This document shows, piece after piece, positions 12,127 through 22,020 of a DNA stretch of 64,000 bases. How positions within the stretch are numbered: position 1 is the stretch's first letter; each line of letters starts with the position of its first letter. The position numbers were made by a program, and so were the translations under genes. The DNA lies in contig JAFISE010000043.1 of NCBI GenBank assembly GCA_022560025.1, positions 124,001 to 188,000 on the forward strand, written 5' to 3'. Origin of the DNA: Stagonosporopsis chrysanthemi. Lineage: Eukaryota; Ascomycota; Dothideomycetes; Pleosporales; Didymellaceae. Under the pieces are notes generated by a model. The model was given only the letters and a program-made list of their open reading frames with translations. It was not told the DNA's origin and did no database searches.

Positions 12127-14930
12127 ATGCGGTCGCAAGTACTGAGAGCTGGACAGGCTGCTGGCTGCAGGGTGAGTGAATCCCTGCGCAATTGGATGCT
12201 GGACACAACTCGTGTACCTGTGAACATTGACTCAGCGTCGCGATCGTACATAAGTTAAGATGTAATCAATGAAGACTGACTTGAACAGCCTCACCTCCTC
12301 ACCTCTCGTGTCTCCTCCCAGTCACGATGCCTCGCTACCTCTACCTCTACCTCCATACCAAATGCGCGCAACGTCGACATCGCCTCGCGAACACCGCCGT
12401 ATAAGAAGTTGCTGGGCCGCCTCAGTGAAGTCCGCCGCGTCCTCGGTTCCTCGCGCCAACTCACTCTGGCCGAGAAGATCTTGTATTCGCATTTAGACTC
12501 TCCTGAGGAGTCGCTCCTGACCAACACAAACAATGGAAGGGATATCCGTGGGCAGGCCAACTTGAAGCTCAAGCCGGATCGCGTGGCTATGCAGGATGCT
12601 AGTGCGCAGATGGCGCTCTTGCAGTTCATGAGCTGCGGGCTGCCAACCACAGCGGTGCCTGCTAGCATCCACTGCGACCATCTCATTGTCGGTGAGACTG
12701 GTGCAGAAGCGGATCTGCCCAAGTCGATTGCGAACAACTCGGAGATCTTCGATTTCTTGGAGAGCGCGGCGAAGAAGTATGGCATTGAGTTCTGGCCACC
12801 CGGCGCTGGTATCATCCACCAGTCGGTCTTGGAGAACTATTCAGCTGTGAGTTGATGGGTTTCAAAACTAGTCGAGATCAGAACGCTGACTACCTCCAGC
12901 CTGGACTTATGATGCTTGGAACAGACAGTCACTCAGTCAACGCTGGTGGTCTTGGTGCCATTGTCATTGGTGTCGGTGGTGCTGACGCTGTCGATGCTCT
13001 TGTCGACGCACCGTGGGAGCTGAAGGCTCCCAAGATTCTCGGTGTGAAGCTCACAGGTGAACTGAGCGGGTGGGCGTCTCCCAAGGATGTCATTCTGAAC
13101 TTGGCTGGCCAACTCACTGTTCGCGTAAGTTTTGCTCGGTCCTATCGAAGACTTCCAAACTGACATGTGCACAGGGCGGTACTGGCTACATTATCGAGTA
13201 CTTTGGCGAGGGTATCAAGTCTCTGAGTGCAACTGGCATGGCTACTATCTGCAACATGGGGTATGTTCTATCCCTTTCTTCGATAAACCGCTTCGATCTT
13301 TCAGACTCTGACCTCATTCTAGTGCAGAAGTTGGCGCTACAACTTCGCTGTTCCCCTTCTCGCAGGCTCACGTTCCCTACCTCCACGCAACAAACCGCGG
13401 ACCAATCGCCGAAGCTGCACAGAAGATCGCTCAGTCGCCCATGGAGCGTAACCTTCTGCAGGCTGACCCCGAGGCCGCTTACGACAAGGTCATCGAGATC
13501 AACCTCTCCACCCTCGAGCCCCACATCAACGGTCCCTTCACCCCTGACCTCTCTACACCTCTTTCCAAGTTCAAATCGGTCGTCGAAGAGAAGGGATGGC
13601 CGCAGACTTTCGGTGCAGGTCTGATTGGTAGCTGCACAAACAGCTCGTACCAGGATATGCAACGCTCGGAGGACATTGTCAAGCAGGCAGCTGCTGCTGG
13701 CTTGAAGCCCAAGGCCAACTTCTTCATCACACCTGGTAGCGAACAAATCCGCGCGACACTCGAGAGGGATGATACGATCAAGACCTTTGAGACCGCTGGC
13801 GGTACTGTCCTTGCTAATGCTTGCGGGTAAGTTTTTGAGCGCACAGTTACTCTTGGAGGCATCCGCTAATACATCGTTGACCCTGCATTGGCCAGTGGAC
13901 TAGGACTGACGAGGTCAAGAAGGGCGAGTCAAACGCCATCTTCACATCGTACAACCGTAACTTCCCCGGCCGTAATGATGGCAACCGCGCTACTATGAAC
14001 TTCCTTGCCTCTCCAGAGCTTATCACCGCAATGGCCTACTCTGGATCTACGACGTTCAACCCCATGGTCGACAGCATCAAAACACCATCTGGCGAAGAGT
14101 TCAAGTTCCAACCACCTAAGGGTGTTGATCTGCCAGGAGCAGGGTTTGAGGAAGGCCGAACCGAATTCCTCCCCACGCCAGGAGTACCCGACGCGAGCAT
14201 CGAAGTCCAGGTCAGCCCTACATCCTCGCGTCTGGCGCTCCTCGAACCCTTCTCGCCTTTCCCTGCATCCGATCTGAAGGGATTGAAGGTGCTGTATAAG
14301 GTCAAGGGACAATGCACAACGGACACCATCTCTGCTGCTGGTCCCTGGCTGAAGTACAAGGGTCATCTGCCTAACATTTCAGAGAACACTTTGATCGGCG
14401 CTGTCAACGCCGAGACTGACGAAGTCAACGTAGCCTACGACACTGACGGCTCCAAGGCCTCGATCCCTGAGCTTGCCAAGCGCTGGAAGGAGCAGGGTAC
14501 AGAGTGGCTTGTCGTCGCCGAGCACAACTACGGTGAAGGATCCGCTCGTGAGCACGCCGCTCTGCAGCCCCGTTATCTTGGTGGTCGCATTATCCTCACT
14601 AAGTCCTTTGCCCGCATTCACGAGACCAACCTCAAGAAGCAGGGTATGGTCCCTCTCACATTCGCCAACGAGTCCGACTACGACCTCATTGACGCCTGCG
14701 ACGAGGTCTCTACAAGAGGGTTGTTGGAGACACTGCAGAACGGCGGCAAGGGCGAGATCGAGCTCATTGTCAAGAAGAAGGACGGCAAGGAGGTTGTTGT
14801 CAAGACCAAGCACACCCTCACCGAGGACCAGAGCGCGTTTGTGCTTGCAGGTAGCGCTTTGAACCTGCTAGCTGCGCAGGCAGCAGAGTCACGAGAGGAG
14901 ATCACGCGGGCAAACGAGCTGTCCGACTAA
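12127..14930 (+). CDS. ACO2: mitochondrial aconitase/homoaconitase, ACO2 type
   Basis: Six exons: 12127-12171, 12289-12846, 12900-13124, 13175-13260, 13323-13826 and 13880-14930, giving 822 residues. Exon 1 encodes M-R-S-Q-V-L-R-A-G-Q, a presequence-like start; exon 2 begins in phase after the CAG at 12288. The body carries D-A-S-A-Q-M-A, I-H-C-D-H-L-I-V-G, G-T-D-S-H-S, G-S-C-T-N-S-S-Y, and the second Fe-S motif A-N-A-C-G-P-C-I-G-Q-W. The swivel domain with H-N-Y-G-E-G-S-A-R-E-H comes last. Wording such as L-T-L-A-E-K-I-L-Y-S-H-L-D matches yeast Aco2 better than Aco1. That branch serves lysine biosynthesis (homocitrate to homoaconitate) besides citrate isomerisation. The last intron has a non-canonical TG acceptor, described separately. 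A TGACTCA lies inside intron 1. Confidence 0.92.
12228..12234. promoter_or_regulatory. TGACTCA site (CPC1/GCN4-type) in ACO2 intron 1
   Basis: A perfect GCN4/CPC1-type heptamer lies 99 bp downstream of the predicted ACO2 start codon, within intron 1. This motif is the known target of cross-pathway control of amino-acid genes. A heptamer of this kind occurs by chance about once per 8 kb. Confidence 0.35.
13827..13879 (+). other. ACO2: non-canonical GT-TG intron in ACO2
   Basis: The donor is GTAAGT after T-G-C-G-G and a branch-like CTAAT lies at 13866-13870. The frame resumes only if exon 6 starts at 13880, completing the Gly codon (GG|A) of C-G-P-C. The two bases before it are TG, not AG. The next AG downstream (in GGCCAG) would delete the second iron-sulfur Cys and shift the frame. 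Confidence 0.65.
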
Positions 14931-15394
14931 GCTGTTTTGTTCTGGGTGTTCCTAGAGAAAAGCCATGGCGCAGGTGGTGTTTGTACATATATATAGCGAT
15001 TACCAAGTTGAATGTTAAGCTTTGAACATCTTGAGAACAACTCATCACTGTACACATCAGCTCTGATGTGCGGCAGAACAAGTTACTCTTCTGGTAGTCA
15101 AGATGCACAACCACGCGACGCTAGCGCGCGTCGTTTCTCCCAAATTCACGCGCTAGAATGAGCCTCTTTCCAACGCCACCAACATCCTCATTCACACCAC
15201 TTGAATCAGATTCTTATCGAGATCTGTCTCTCTGAACGGACTCTCCTATTCACAATGTTTGGTCGCTGCTTTACAGCTCTGTATTCCACGTCGATGTTTT
15301 GCATGCCTGCAGCAATTCCCTATCTCAGAGACGTCTTTTTTCCTCGATTGCTTATTTAGAGATCCTTAAGCGTCTTTTTCTTCATTCCAGCGAC
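14931..15394. other. intergenic
   Basis: Tandem plus-strand genes. The ACO2 3' flank includes a TATATATA stretch near 14986. A pyrimidine-rich tract ending in CAG precedes the CCE1 start at 15395, so a 5'-UTR intron is possible. Confidence 0.4.
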
Positions 15395-16684
15395 ATGGCA
15401 CCCAAGAAGGTTGCCGTGACATCAAAAGCCCTGCAATTGCTACTCACACGCATCGGCTCTGCATCATCCGGTACCAAGAGTACACTCCTTGCGCGCTTTC
15501 AGCGCGATGTACAGCGTCCAAGCTTGTCATATAGCCGAAATGAGCGTATTTTACAACGTCCAAACACGGGAAGCCAAAAGCTGCGTATCATGAGTATCGA
15601 TATGGGCATCAAGAACCTAGCTTTTTGCGATGCTGAGGTCTCACACGCAGCAGCAGAAAGCGGCGCCCGGCATGAGTTCAACGCCCATATGGACATTCTA
15701 CGCTGGAGGAAGCTTGACCTTGTTGAGAGCGCATACTCGAAGAGCGATTCGACAGCCTCAAAAGAGGGCACAGAAGCTGGCGGTGCCAATGCCGCGGACG
15801 TGGAGTCCGACCTTTTTTCTCCGTCTGTACTTTCCAGAACGGCGTATCACTTGATCGTCAAGGAGGTCCTGAGTGTGGACCCCGACATCATACTCATCGA
15901 GAAGCAGCGCTGGCGCTCTGGCGGAGGCAGCGCCGTGCAGCAATGGACAGTGCGTGTGAATACATTAGAAGCCATGCTCTGGGCCGTCCTAGAGACGCTG
16001 AGGCACAGTCGACAATCTCACAGCGACCAAGACACACCAGTCGAGAAATGCGGGTATCACGTGTATGCCGTAGACCCCAAGCGCGTCGGGCAATACTGGC
16101 TGGGCCAACACGCCCGAGCCCTGCAAGAAAGAGACGAAGCCGACCTAGCTCTCGACGTCGCCGCGCTCTCAAAAAGCGCCGGGGAGCCAGACGACACAGA
16201 AGAAGCCACACCAAGCACCAAAGCAGCGCAGAAACCAAGCCGCAGCAAAGCAGAAAAGAGCGCCAAAATCGCCATCCTCCGCTCCTGGCTCACACAAGAC
16301 ACGCCCTCCACAACGCCCTCCACTTCCTCACAGACGCCACGCATCACGTTCACCATCGCGCCCAGCGCGGCTCGTACGCGTGATGCTCTACTTACGAATC
16401 CCAAGACATCGCGCCGGCGCAAGACGTCCAAGACAGCAGCAGGAGCAGCAGGAGGAGCAGCAGCAGCAAACAAGGATGCAGAGCACGTGGATGACGCACC
16501 CGCCTCGGACATCAAGAAGCTCGACGACGTCACGGATTGCTTCCTGCAGGCTGCGGCGTGGGTGGCGTGGGAGTCGAATCGGTTCCAGTTGTTGGGCGTG
16601 GCGGGGGGAGATCTACCGAGGGGGGTGGGGCACGTGGACGAGGAGCGGATTCTGGGGATGCTCAAGGAGTGTGGGGAGGCGTGA
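15395..16684 (+). CDS. CCE1: mitochondrial Holliday-junction resolvase (CCE1/YDC2 family)
   Basis: One exon, 429 residues from the ATG at 15395; longer frames upstream have no ATG. A SAP-like N-terminal helix pair (S-K-A-L-Q-L-L-L-T-R-I-G) comes first. The catalytic RNase H-like fold follows: M-S-I-D-M-G-I-K-N-L-A-F (first acidic residue), I-L-I-E-K-Q-R-W-R-S-G (catalytic Glu and substrate loop), Y-A-V-D-P-K-R-V-G, and D-D-V-T-D-C-F-L-Q-A near the end. The family cleaves four-way DNA junctions during mitochondrial DNA segregation. A long Ala/Thr/Ser/Lys-rich insertion separates the last two motifs, making this longer than the yeast proteins. Confidence 0.9.
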   Translation: MAPKKVAVTSKALQLLLTRIGSASSGTKSTLLARFQRDVQRPSLSYSRNERILQRPNTGSQKLRIMSIDMGIKNLAFCDAEVSHAAAESGARHEFNAHMDILRWRKLDLVESAYSKSDSTASKEGTEAGGANAADVESDLFSPSVLSRTAYHLIVKEVLSVDPDIILIEKQRWRSGGGSAVQQWTVRVNTLEAMLWAVLETLRHSRQSHSDQDTPVEKCGYHVYAVDPKRVGQYWLGQHARALQERDEADLALDVAALSKSAGEPDDTEEATPSTKAAQKPSRSKAEKSAKIAILRSWLTQDTPSTTPSTSSQTPRITFTIAPSAARTRDALLTNPKTSRRRKTSKTAAGAAGGAAAANKDAEHVDDAPASDIKKLDDVTDCFLQAAAWVAWESNRFQLLGVAGGDLPRGVGHVDEERILGMLKECGEA

Positions 16685-16710
16685 GGCGTTGCGGTCGTAG
16701 TGGTACTGGA

Positions 16711-16728
16711 GGGGGGGGGGGGGGGGGG
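16711..16728 (+). repeat. G18 homopolymer
   Basis: Eighteen consecutive G bases begin 27 bases after the CCE1 stop. The copy number may be unreliable in assembly; a quadruplex-forming role is only speculative. Confidence 0.8.
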
Positions 16729-17045
16729 TTTGATTGAGCTGTACAAAGATAGCCTCGAGATTCTGTTCCTTGAAGTCTGTGTGACTTCCAGTCAATCCTT
16801 GGACACAAGAATCTGCCGTACCAGTTGCGTCATTGCACAGAGCGTTGTCAGATCGTGCACGGCATAGCACCAAACACATTCCACTCCACTCCACATTATT
16901 ACATTAGACATTCGGGTAACATGCAAAAGGGCTACCTGGTCCACGTACCCAGCTCACATGCTCGGCCACTCGTTGCCACCTAGTACGCAACTTCCTCCCG
17001 CGACCCACAGATCTGCGTCTCTTCTTCCCTCCTTCCCTCCCTCCC
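16729..17045. other. intergenic between convergent genes
   Basis: This is the 3' flank of CCE1 and of the secreted protein gene. A CCCTCCCTCC-type pyrimidine tract is at about 17027-17047. No gene is seen. Confidence 0.4.
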
Positions 17046-17722
17046 TCAGCTCTCACAGATCAGATCAAAGTCCGGAAACAGCGGATCAGGGCCGATATTC
17101 TCGCTTGCAATGGGGGTTTGGAAGTCCTGAATCCGGGCCGTCTGCTGCGCCTGGTTGCATTTCTCTGTGCTTGTTGTCAGTGACAAGTCCATCTCATCTG
17201 CTTGCATTCCCCCTCTGCTTTTGACGCGTCGTCGCGAAAAACGTGGGGAGAGATGCAAGACTCACGTTTCTGCTGATCACACATGTTGACCGTCAACCCC
17301 CCATCCTCGGCCCTTTCCTTCGCCTTCCCTTTCCCCTTTGGCTCACTCCCTCCATCTCCACCTCCACCTCCACCACCGCTCTTCCCATCCCCGCCCCCGT
17401 TGCCCCCCTTGTTGGCCATCTCCTGACACCCCTGGAACTGCTCGTCACAGCTCCTCTGGGCCGCGGTAGCGAAATCGGGGAAGTTGTTCCCCTCGACCTG
17501 GAACGGACGGTCAGGGATGCCCGAGTTTACGATGGAAGAGGCCGATATGCCGCCCAGCGCGCTGGAGAAGGTCTGCAGGTCTGTCGTTTGCCGGTAGAAG
17601 AGCGTGTGCCGCGGCATGAGGGAGAGGGCGTAGTCGCCGGATATCAGCGGGGGCGCGGGAGAGGCAGCGGATGTGAGGGTGAGGTAGATGAGGGCGAGGA
17701 GCGGGCGAGGGAGGATGTGCAT
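17046..17722 (-). CDS. small secreted Cys-containing, Gly-rich protein
   Basis: Exons are 17722-17266 and 17164-17046. The 101-nt intron (GTGAGT...CAG) joins C-D-Q-Q-K to Q-K-C-N-Q-A-Q-Q-T-A, giving 191 residues. A clear signal peptide (M-H-I-L-P-R-P-L-L-A-L-I-Y-L) is followed by a domain with spaced Cys (R-S-C-D-E-Q-F-Q-G-C, then M-C-D-Q-Q and K-C-N-Q) interrupted by a Gly/Asp/Ser/Lys low-complexity stretch. I recall this C-x6-C ... C-D-x-Q-x-x-x-C pattern in fungal secreted proteins of unknown function. It has no catalytic motif and could be wall-associated or effector-like. Confidence 0.78.
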
Positions 17723-18433
17723 TGTCGCTGTGTATGCGTGCGCGTGCCGTCGCTGGTTGCGTCGTCGCAGAGACGGTCGAAGTGTATGGTATGGTAGGTA
17801 TGATTAGGACGTGGCTAGGTGGCGACAACGGGAACGCTCATATGTAGCGCTTTGTTAAGCAGCGACGGGACAAGGACTGTCACAAGAGTTCGGTTCGTGT
17901 GTTTGCGATGCTGGGTTGGGAAGTGTGGTGGGCGGCTTGCGACAGTACTGAAACGCGAAAGCCCCCTCGAATCTGGATGCGGGACGGATGAACGACAACA
18001 GATGTTTGAAACGAATGACGCTCGTGGAGATTAAGAATAGAATGTGGAATAATCCTGGCTTGATAGTTTATGCTTGTTATGATGTTTTCATTGCGATATG
18101 CTATTACAATGCCGTACAACAGACTGACAAGGAAAGTGATGCAGCAAAGTGATGTGGTCGATCGACCCTATTACAAGATTTTCTGAGACCTTAGTTGACA
18201 TCTATGACTATGCAATCTCGGAAAGTCGGAAAGAATGAAGAAATAAAGCGCGCCTGTAATGCACCGTGCTATCCAGGTATCCTGTCGGAGAAGTATCGAG
18301 TCGTAGATGGGCTCGTTGTATATACACATCTTCGGGATCCCTCCCGATCCGTAGATCGCGCAAAGCTCAGAAGTGGTGTCGTGGTCGTCGTGAACGCAGC
18401 AATGGCTGCCTGTGTGCGTGGGTTGGTGGCCGA
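17723..18433. other. intergenic, two minus-strand genes
   Basis: 711 bp, holding the promoter of the secreted protein gene and the 3' UTR of the Mid2-like gene. No other feature was recognised. Confidence 0.4.
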
Positions 18434-19381
18434 TTAGAAGTTGGCTGCTGCGTTGGGACGACCGCCGGGGTTGTGATACTGCTCGAGGTTCGACTGGAAG
18501 GGCGAGGCGCCGGTGTTGGCGGGCTTGTCTCCAAGAGCAGCGCCGGTTCCGGCCATGAGATCATCATCGTCCTCGGTGACGCGGCTCTGGCGCTTCTTCA
18601 TGCGCCAGAAGACGAGAGCAATACCGCCGAGCAGCAGAGCGCCGCCTACACCACCGACAACACCTCCGATGACCTTCTTGTTGCTATCGCTCAGGCCGCC
18701 ACTGTCTCCGCCAGAGCCGCTCTGGGCCTCGGGTGGGTCGGTTGTGAGCGCCTCTCCTGTGGTTTGCAGGAGAGTGCTAGAGCCCGTGGAGGTGACCTCG
18801 GAAGCCTGGCCGTTGATGATAGTGCTGAAGATGGTAGTGTAGACCTGGACGGAGGTGGACACTAGGGGAGTCGTGCGAACGAGCGGAGTGGTCCTGAGGG
18901 ATGAGGAGGGTGCCGCGGTGCGTGATGCTGATGCAGCGGCCTCGGTCTCGCTCGAGGGAGCACGGCTGGACGGTGTGGGAGTGGGCGTGTTATTGTTATT
19001 GTTGTTGTTGCTGTTGTTGTTATCATTGTTGTTATTGTTGTTATTGTTGTCGCTGGTGGTGGCGGCAGGCGGCTGCGACGTCTCGGCTGGCGCCTGAGAG
19101 GTGGTGTCGGGCTGGTCAGAGGTGGCCGGAGGGGGAGGAGCAGAGGACGCGGGCGGTGCACTCGAAGCTGGGGGCGCCGACGATGCCGGCGGTGGTGTGG
19201 ACGACGCAGCGGGTGGTGCTGAGGACGCCGGCGTGTTGCCGCCGGTGCCCGAGGCCTGACGCTTCTCGTCGTGATGCAGGTACTCGTTGATGCCGTCGAT
19301 GCGCAGGCCGTCGAAGTTGAAGGCCGACACCATGGCGACGAGCGCGAAGAGCGTCACGAACACCCAAGTCTGGCGCAGCAT
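18434..19381 (-). CDS. Mid2/Mtl1-like cell-wall sensor, single-pass membrane protein
   Basis: One exon, 315 residues. The order is an N-terminal signal peptide, an ectodomain very rich in Ser, Thr, Pro and Ala, a poly-Asn block of about 20 residues, a T-T-P-L-V repeat, and a V-Q-V-Y-T-T-I-F-S segment. One Gly-rich membrane helix at about 238-260 (V-I-G-G-V-V-G-G-V-G-G) is followed by M-K-K-R and an acidic cytoplasmic tail. This architecture, a stiff O-mannosylated stalk plus one helix, is that of fungal wall-stress sensors such as Mid2 and Mtl1. No WSC domain is present. The function is inferred from architecture only. Confidence 0.75.
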   Translation of the reverse strand: MLRQTWVFVTLFALVAMVSAFNFDGLRIDGINEYLHHDEKRQASGTGGNTPASSAPPAASSTPPPASSAPPASSAPPASSAPPPPATSDQPDTTSQAPAETSQPPAATTSDNNNNNNNNDNNNSNNNNNNNTPTPTPSSRAPSSETEAAASASRTAAPSSSLRTTPLVRTTPLVSTSVQVYTTIFSTIINGQASEVTSTGSSTLLQTTGEALTTDPPEAQSGSGGDSGGLSDSNKKVIGGVVGGVGGALLLGGIALVFWRMKKRQSRVTEDDDDLMAGTGAALGDKPANTGASPFQSNLEQYHNPGGRPNAAANF

Positions 19382-20316
19382 GGCGATGTCTGGGGCGAGG
19401 AAACAAAACGAAGGGCTGCAAATCCGGTGGGAGCGGGCGGAAGTGGATCTCTTTGCGGCAGCTGACGCGTTTCACGGGCAGCGGTGGGAGGGCTCGGGGG
19501 CGGACTGCAGGGGCGCAGGCGTGAATGCGGGCGATGGGCGGTGGGCGGCGGGCGGCGGGCGTGGCAGCGGCGGTTTGCGATGTATGTAATGGAGTAAACG
19601 AGGGCGTGAAGATGGACAAAAGAGCGAAAAATGGGAATGCGTCGCACGAGGTGCTGGCGGATGCTCCGGTGCGGGAGATGACAGAGGTTCTCGTATTTGG
19701 GTGGGTTCAAACTTCAAAGCGTACATAGGTGTGACCCGGCTGCGCAAGCCTAAAATTAACCCTTACTCGGCGCACGCCGCAGCAATGCCCTGCATGCACC
19801 CCAGGGCCCAGACATCGCCCTCTGAAAATTCGTTCCCCCCAACAGGGCCAGCAGGGCCAACAGGGCCAACAGGGCCAGCAGGGCCAACAGGGCCAACAGG
19901 GCCAACGGGGCCAACACTCGCACTTGGCCCGTCGACCGGCGCGCAGGGAGCGTGTCGACACACGCGTGTGCAGTGTGCACCCAGCCAGGAATGAAAACGC
20001 CCGACGCGGCCATGTCTCAAAAGACTCAACGCTGGTCCTCGCCCCGTCTGCCGTCTCCAACGTGAACCAACACCTAATCTGCGACCCATGCGCGCTGTGC
20101 ACACGGCGGACTTTCTGGCCAATCACACCCCTGTCATTGATTCATCGCCGCGGATCAGCCCTCGCTCTGGCCCCTAATCCGGCTACCTCTGCGTCATACT
20201 GGCCGGGGCCGACCAATTTTCCAAGCCTTGCAGAGCAGAGAACTATTGTAAGAGCCTCAGTTCTCCACAGTTCTCGTCGTGCGAGTGCTCTGCGTAAACA
20301 CCACCATCTGAATACC
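19382..20316. other. intergenic divergent promoter region with minisatellite
   Basis: 935 bp between divergent starts of the Mid2-like and PQ-loop genes. It is G/C-rich, contains the 9-bp minisatellite listed separately, and has overlapping short frames on both strands with no family motif. Confidence 0.5.
19842..19913. repeat. 9-bp minisatellite, eight copies
   Basis: Eight tandem copies of (A/G)C(A/G)GGGCCA span 72 bp. One frame reads as collagen-like Gly-Pro-Thr/Ala triplets in a 97-codon plus frame (19701-19994), and the reverse strand also reads as Gly-Pro triplets. The frame has no signal peptide or flanking domain, so it is treated as non-coding repeat. Confidence 0.85.
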
Positions 20317-21537
20317 ATGTTGCACTCTGCTCTGGCGGCGGCGGCTGCGGCCAGCCACCACCTGACGACGCGCGAGGCCCTCAGCGGCATCTGGGGCTCT
20401 ATCAGTCTCTGCGCCTGGATCTTCCTATTGGTGAGTCTGCCGCCCACAGCCCAGTCCGCGTGCAGCGCAGCGAACGGGCATTGCAATCGAGAGGAAGTCG
20501 CTGGAGTACTGTCACCGCGAGTGGTGAGGCCGCTGCGTCTGCAGTACCTGCAGCTATGCGCAGCGTCCTCGTGCGATCTCGGCGACACCTGCTGGAAGCT
20601 TATCTCACGCCTCACGCGACCATGTCATGACTGATGGCTAACAACACCAGGTCCCTCAGTTGATCGAGAACTACAAGTCCGGCTCCGCAGACGGCATTTC
20701 CCTCGTATTCCTCGCAATCTGGTTCATCGGCGATGTCACCAACCTCGCAGGCGCTCTCTGGGCCGGCCTGGTGCCCACCGTCATTGCGCTGGCCATGTAC
20801 TTCTGCGTTGCAGACCTGGTACGCCTGCCCGCTACAAAACCTCACAACGACATGCACTAACCCCCCCTCCCCCCCTCAAGATCCTCATCACCCAATGCGT
20901 GTACTACAACACCATCAACGCCCGCCGCAACGCCCGCAAAACCTCCACCCAGTCCACCACCTCGGTCGAAGCCCCCCTCCTTGGCCGCCGCGACAGCTCC
21001 AACATCGGGCTCCCCGGCTCCCACAGACGCGACAGCCAAGCCTCGCGCCGACGCCGCGCCTCCTCCCTCCCCACCATCCTCGACGTCGACGAGGAGCCCA
21101 GCGCCTGGCTCAGAAACACGCTCAGCATCTTCGGCATCATGGCCGTGGGCGCCGCCGGCTGGGCCCTCGCCTGGAAGAGCGGCGTCTGGGTGCCCCAGCC
21201 CACCGACACGTCGGATGCGGAGCCCATCGCTCTCGGCGCAGAGATGCTGGGCTACGCAAGCGCCATCTGCTACCTCGGCGCGCGCATCCCGCAGATCATC
21301 AAGAACCAGCGCGAGCGCTCCTGCGAGGGCCTCAGTCTGCTCTTCTTCATGCTCAGTCTGCTCGGTAACGCCACGTACGGCGCGGGCATCCTGTTTCACT
21401 CCACAGAGCGCGAGTACTTCCTCACCAACCTGCCGTGGCTCATTGGCTCGCTGGGCACCATGGTCGAGGATGCCATCATCTTTGTGCAGTTCCGTGCTTT
21501 TGGCAGCGGTGAGGCGTCGTCGGCGCTGGATGCGTAG
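20317..21537 (+). CDS. PQ-loop vacuolar amino-acid transporter (YPQ/PQLC2 family)
   Basis: Exons are 20317-20430, 20651-20818 and 20881-21537 (introns 220 and 62 nt), giving 312 residues. Two PQ-loop repeats are seen: V-P-Q-L-I-E-N-Y-K-S-G-S-A-D-G-I-S at the start of exon 2 and I-P-Q-I-I-K-N-Q-R-E-R-S-C-E-G-L-S near the C-terminus. Hydrophobic helices around them total about seven. A charged Arg/Ser-rich cytoplasmic loop of about 80 residues separates the repeats. The family (Ypq1-3, human PQLC2) moves cationic amino acids across the vacuolar or lysosomal membrane. Substrate cannot be read from the sequence. The first intron is unusually long for this window. Confidence 0.9.
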
Positions 21538-22020
21538 TCCGTATTGTAAGTGCTGTGTCTGTATTAGAACAAGGCGTTTTTAGGGTGGCTGGGTTGGCCG
21601 GTAAAAAGTTGGTTCCTCTTTTCTTCTTAGGATTGCGCTCCGTGTAGATACCCGCTCTGTGGACTGCGAGGGTTTATTGCTAGGCTGCGCTGTATATATG
21701 TTGCGCCATGCAGTCCGCACTGAATGACATTAGTATACAACACATCTCGTCTGTGCTCAAAGTGTTCCCTCGCATAAGCTTTTCCCCAATGAGTCAATCT
21801 CGCCGTGTGAGACCATGCCGCACGTCTCAAATCTCAATGTCTACAAGCAAAATGCTGTCGTCGATCTAATCATGGCATTCATTCTATATGATACCAAGCC
21901 AGCCTCGCCTCCAGCAACCATCTATAAGCGGACCCCCCCCCCTCCCCCCCAATAGCAGTCATGAGAACAAAGTCGAAGGAAGAAAGGCAAAGGGCATGCA
22001 TGTGCCAGCTTCTCGTCCGC
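21538..22020. other. intergenic between convergent genes
   Basis: This is the shared 3' region of the PQ-loop gene and asparagine synthetase. A C-rich tract (about 21932-21949) is present. No gene is seen. Confidence 0.4.

Noticed and set aside
12269..12496. 75-codon plus frame starting M-K-T-D-L
   Set aside because: Wrong frame over ACO2 exon 2; the aconitase frame is continuous with family motifs.
19701..19994. Collagen-like Gly-Pro-Thr protein
   Set aside because: Only the minisatellite gives the pattern; no signal, no flanking domain, and the opposite strand reads equally well.
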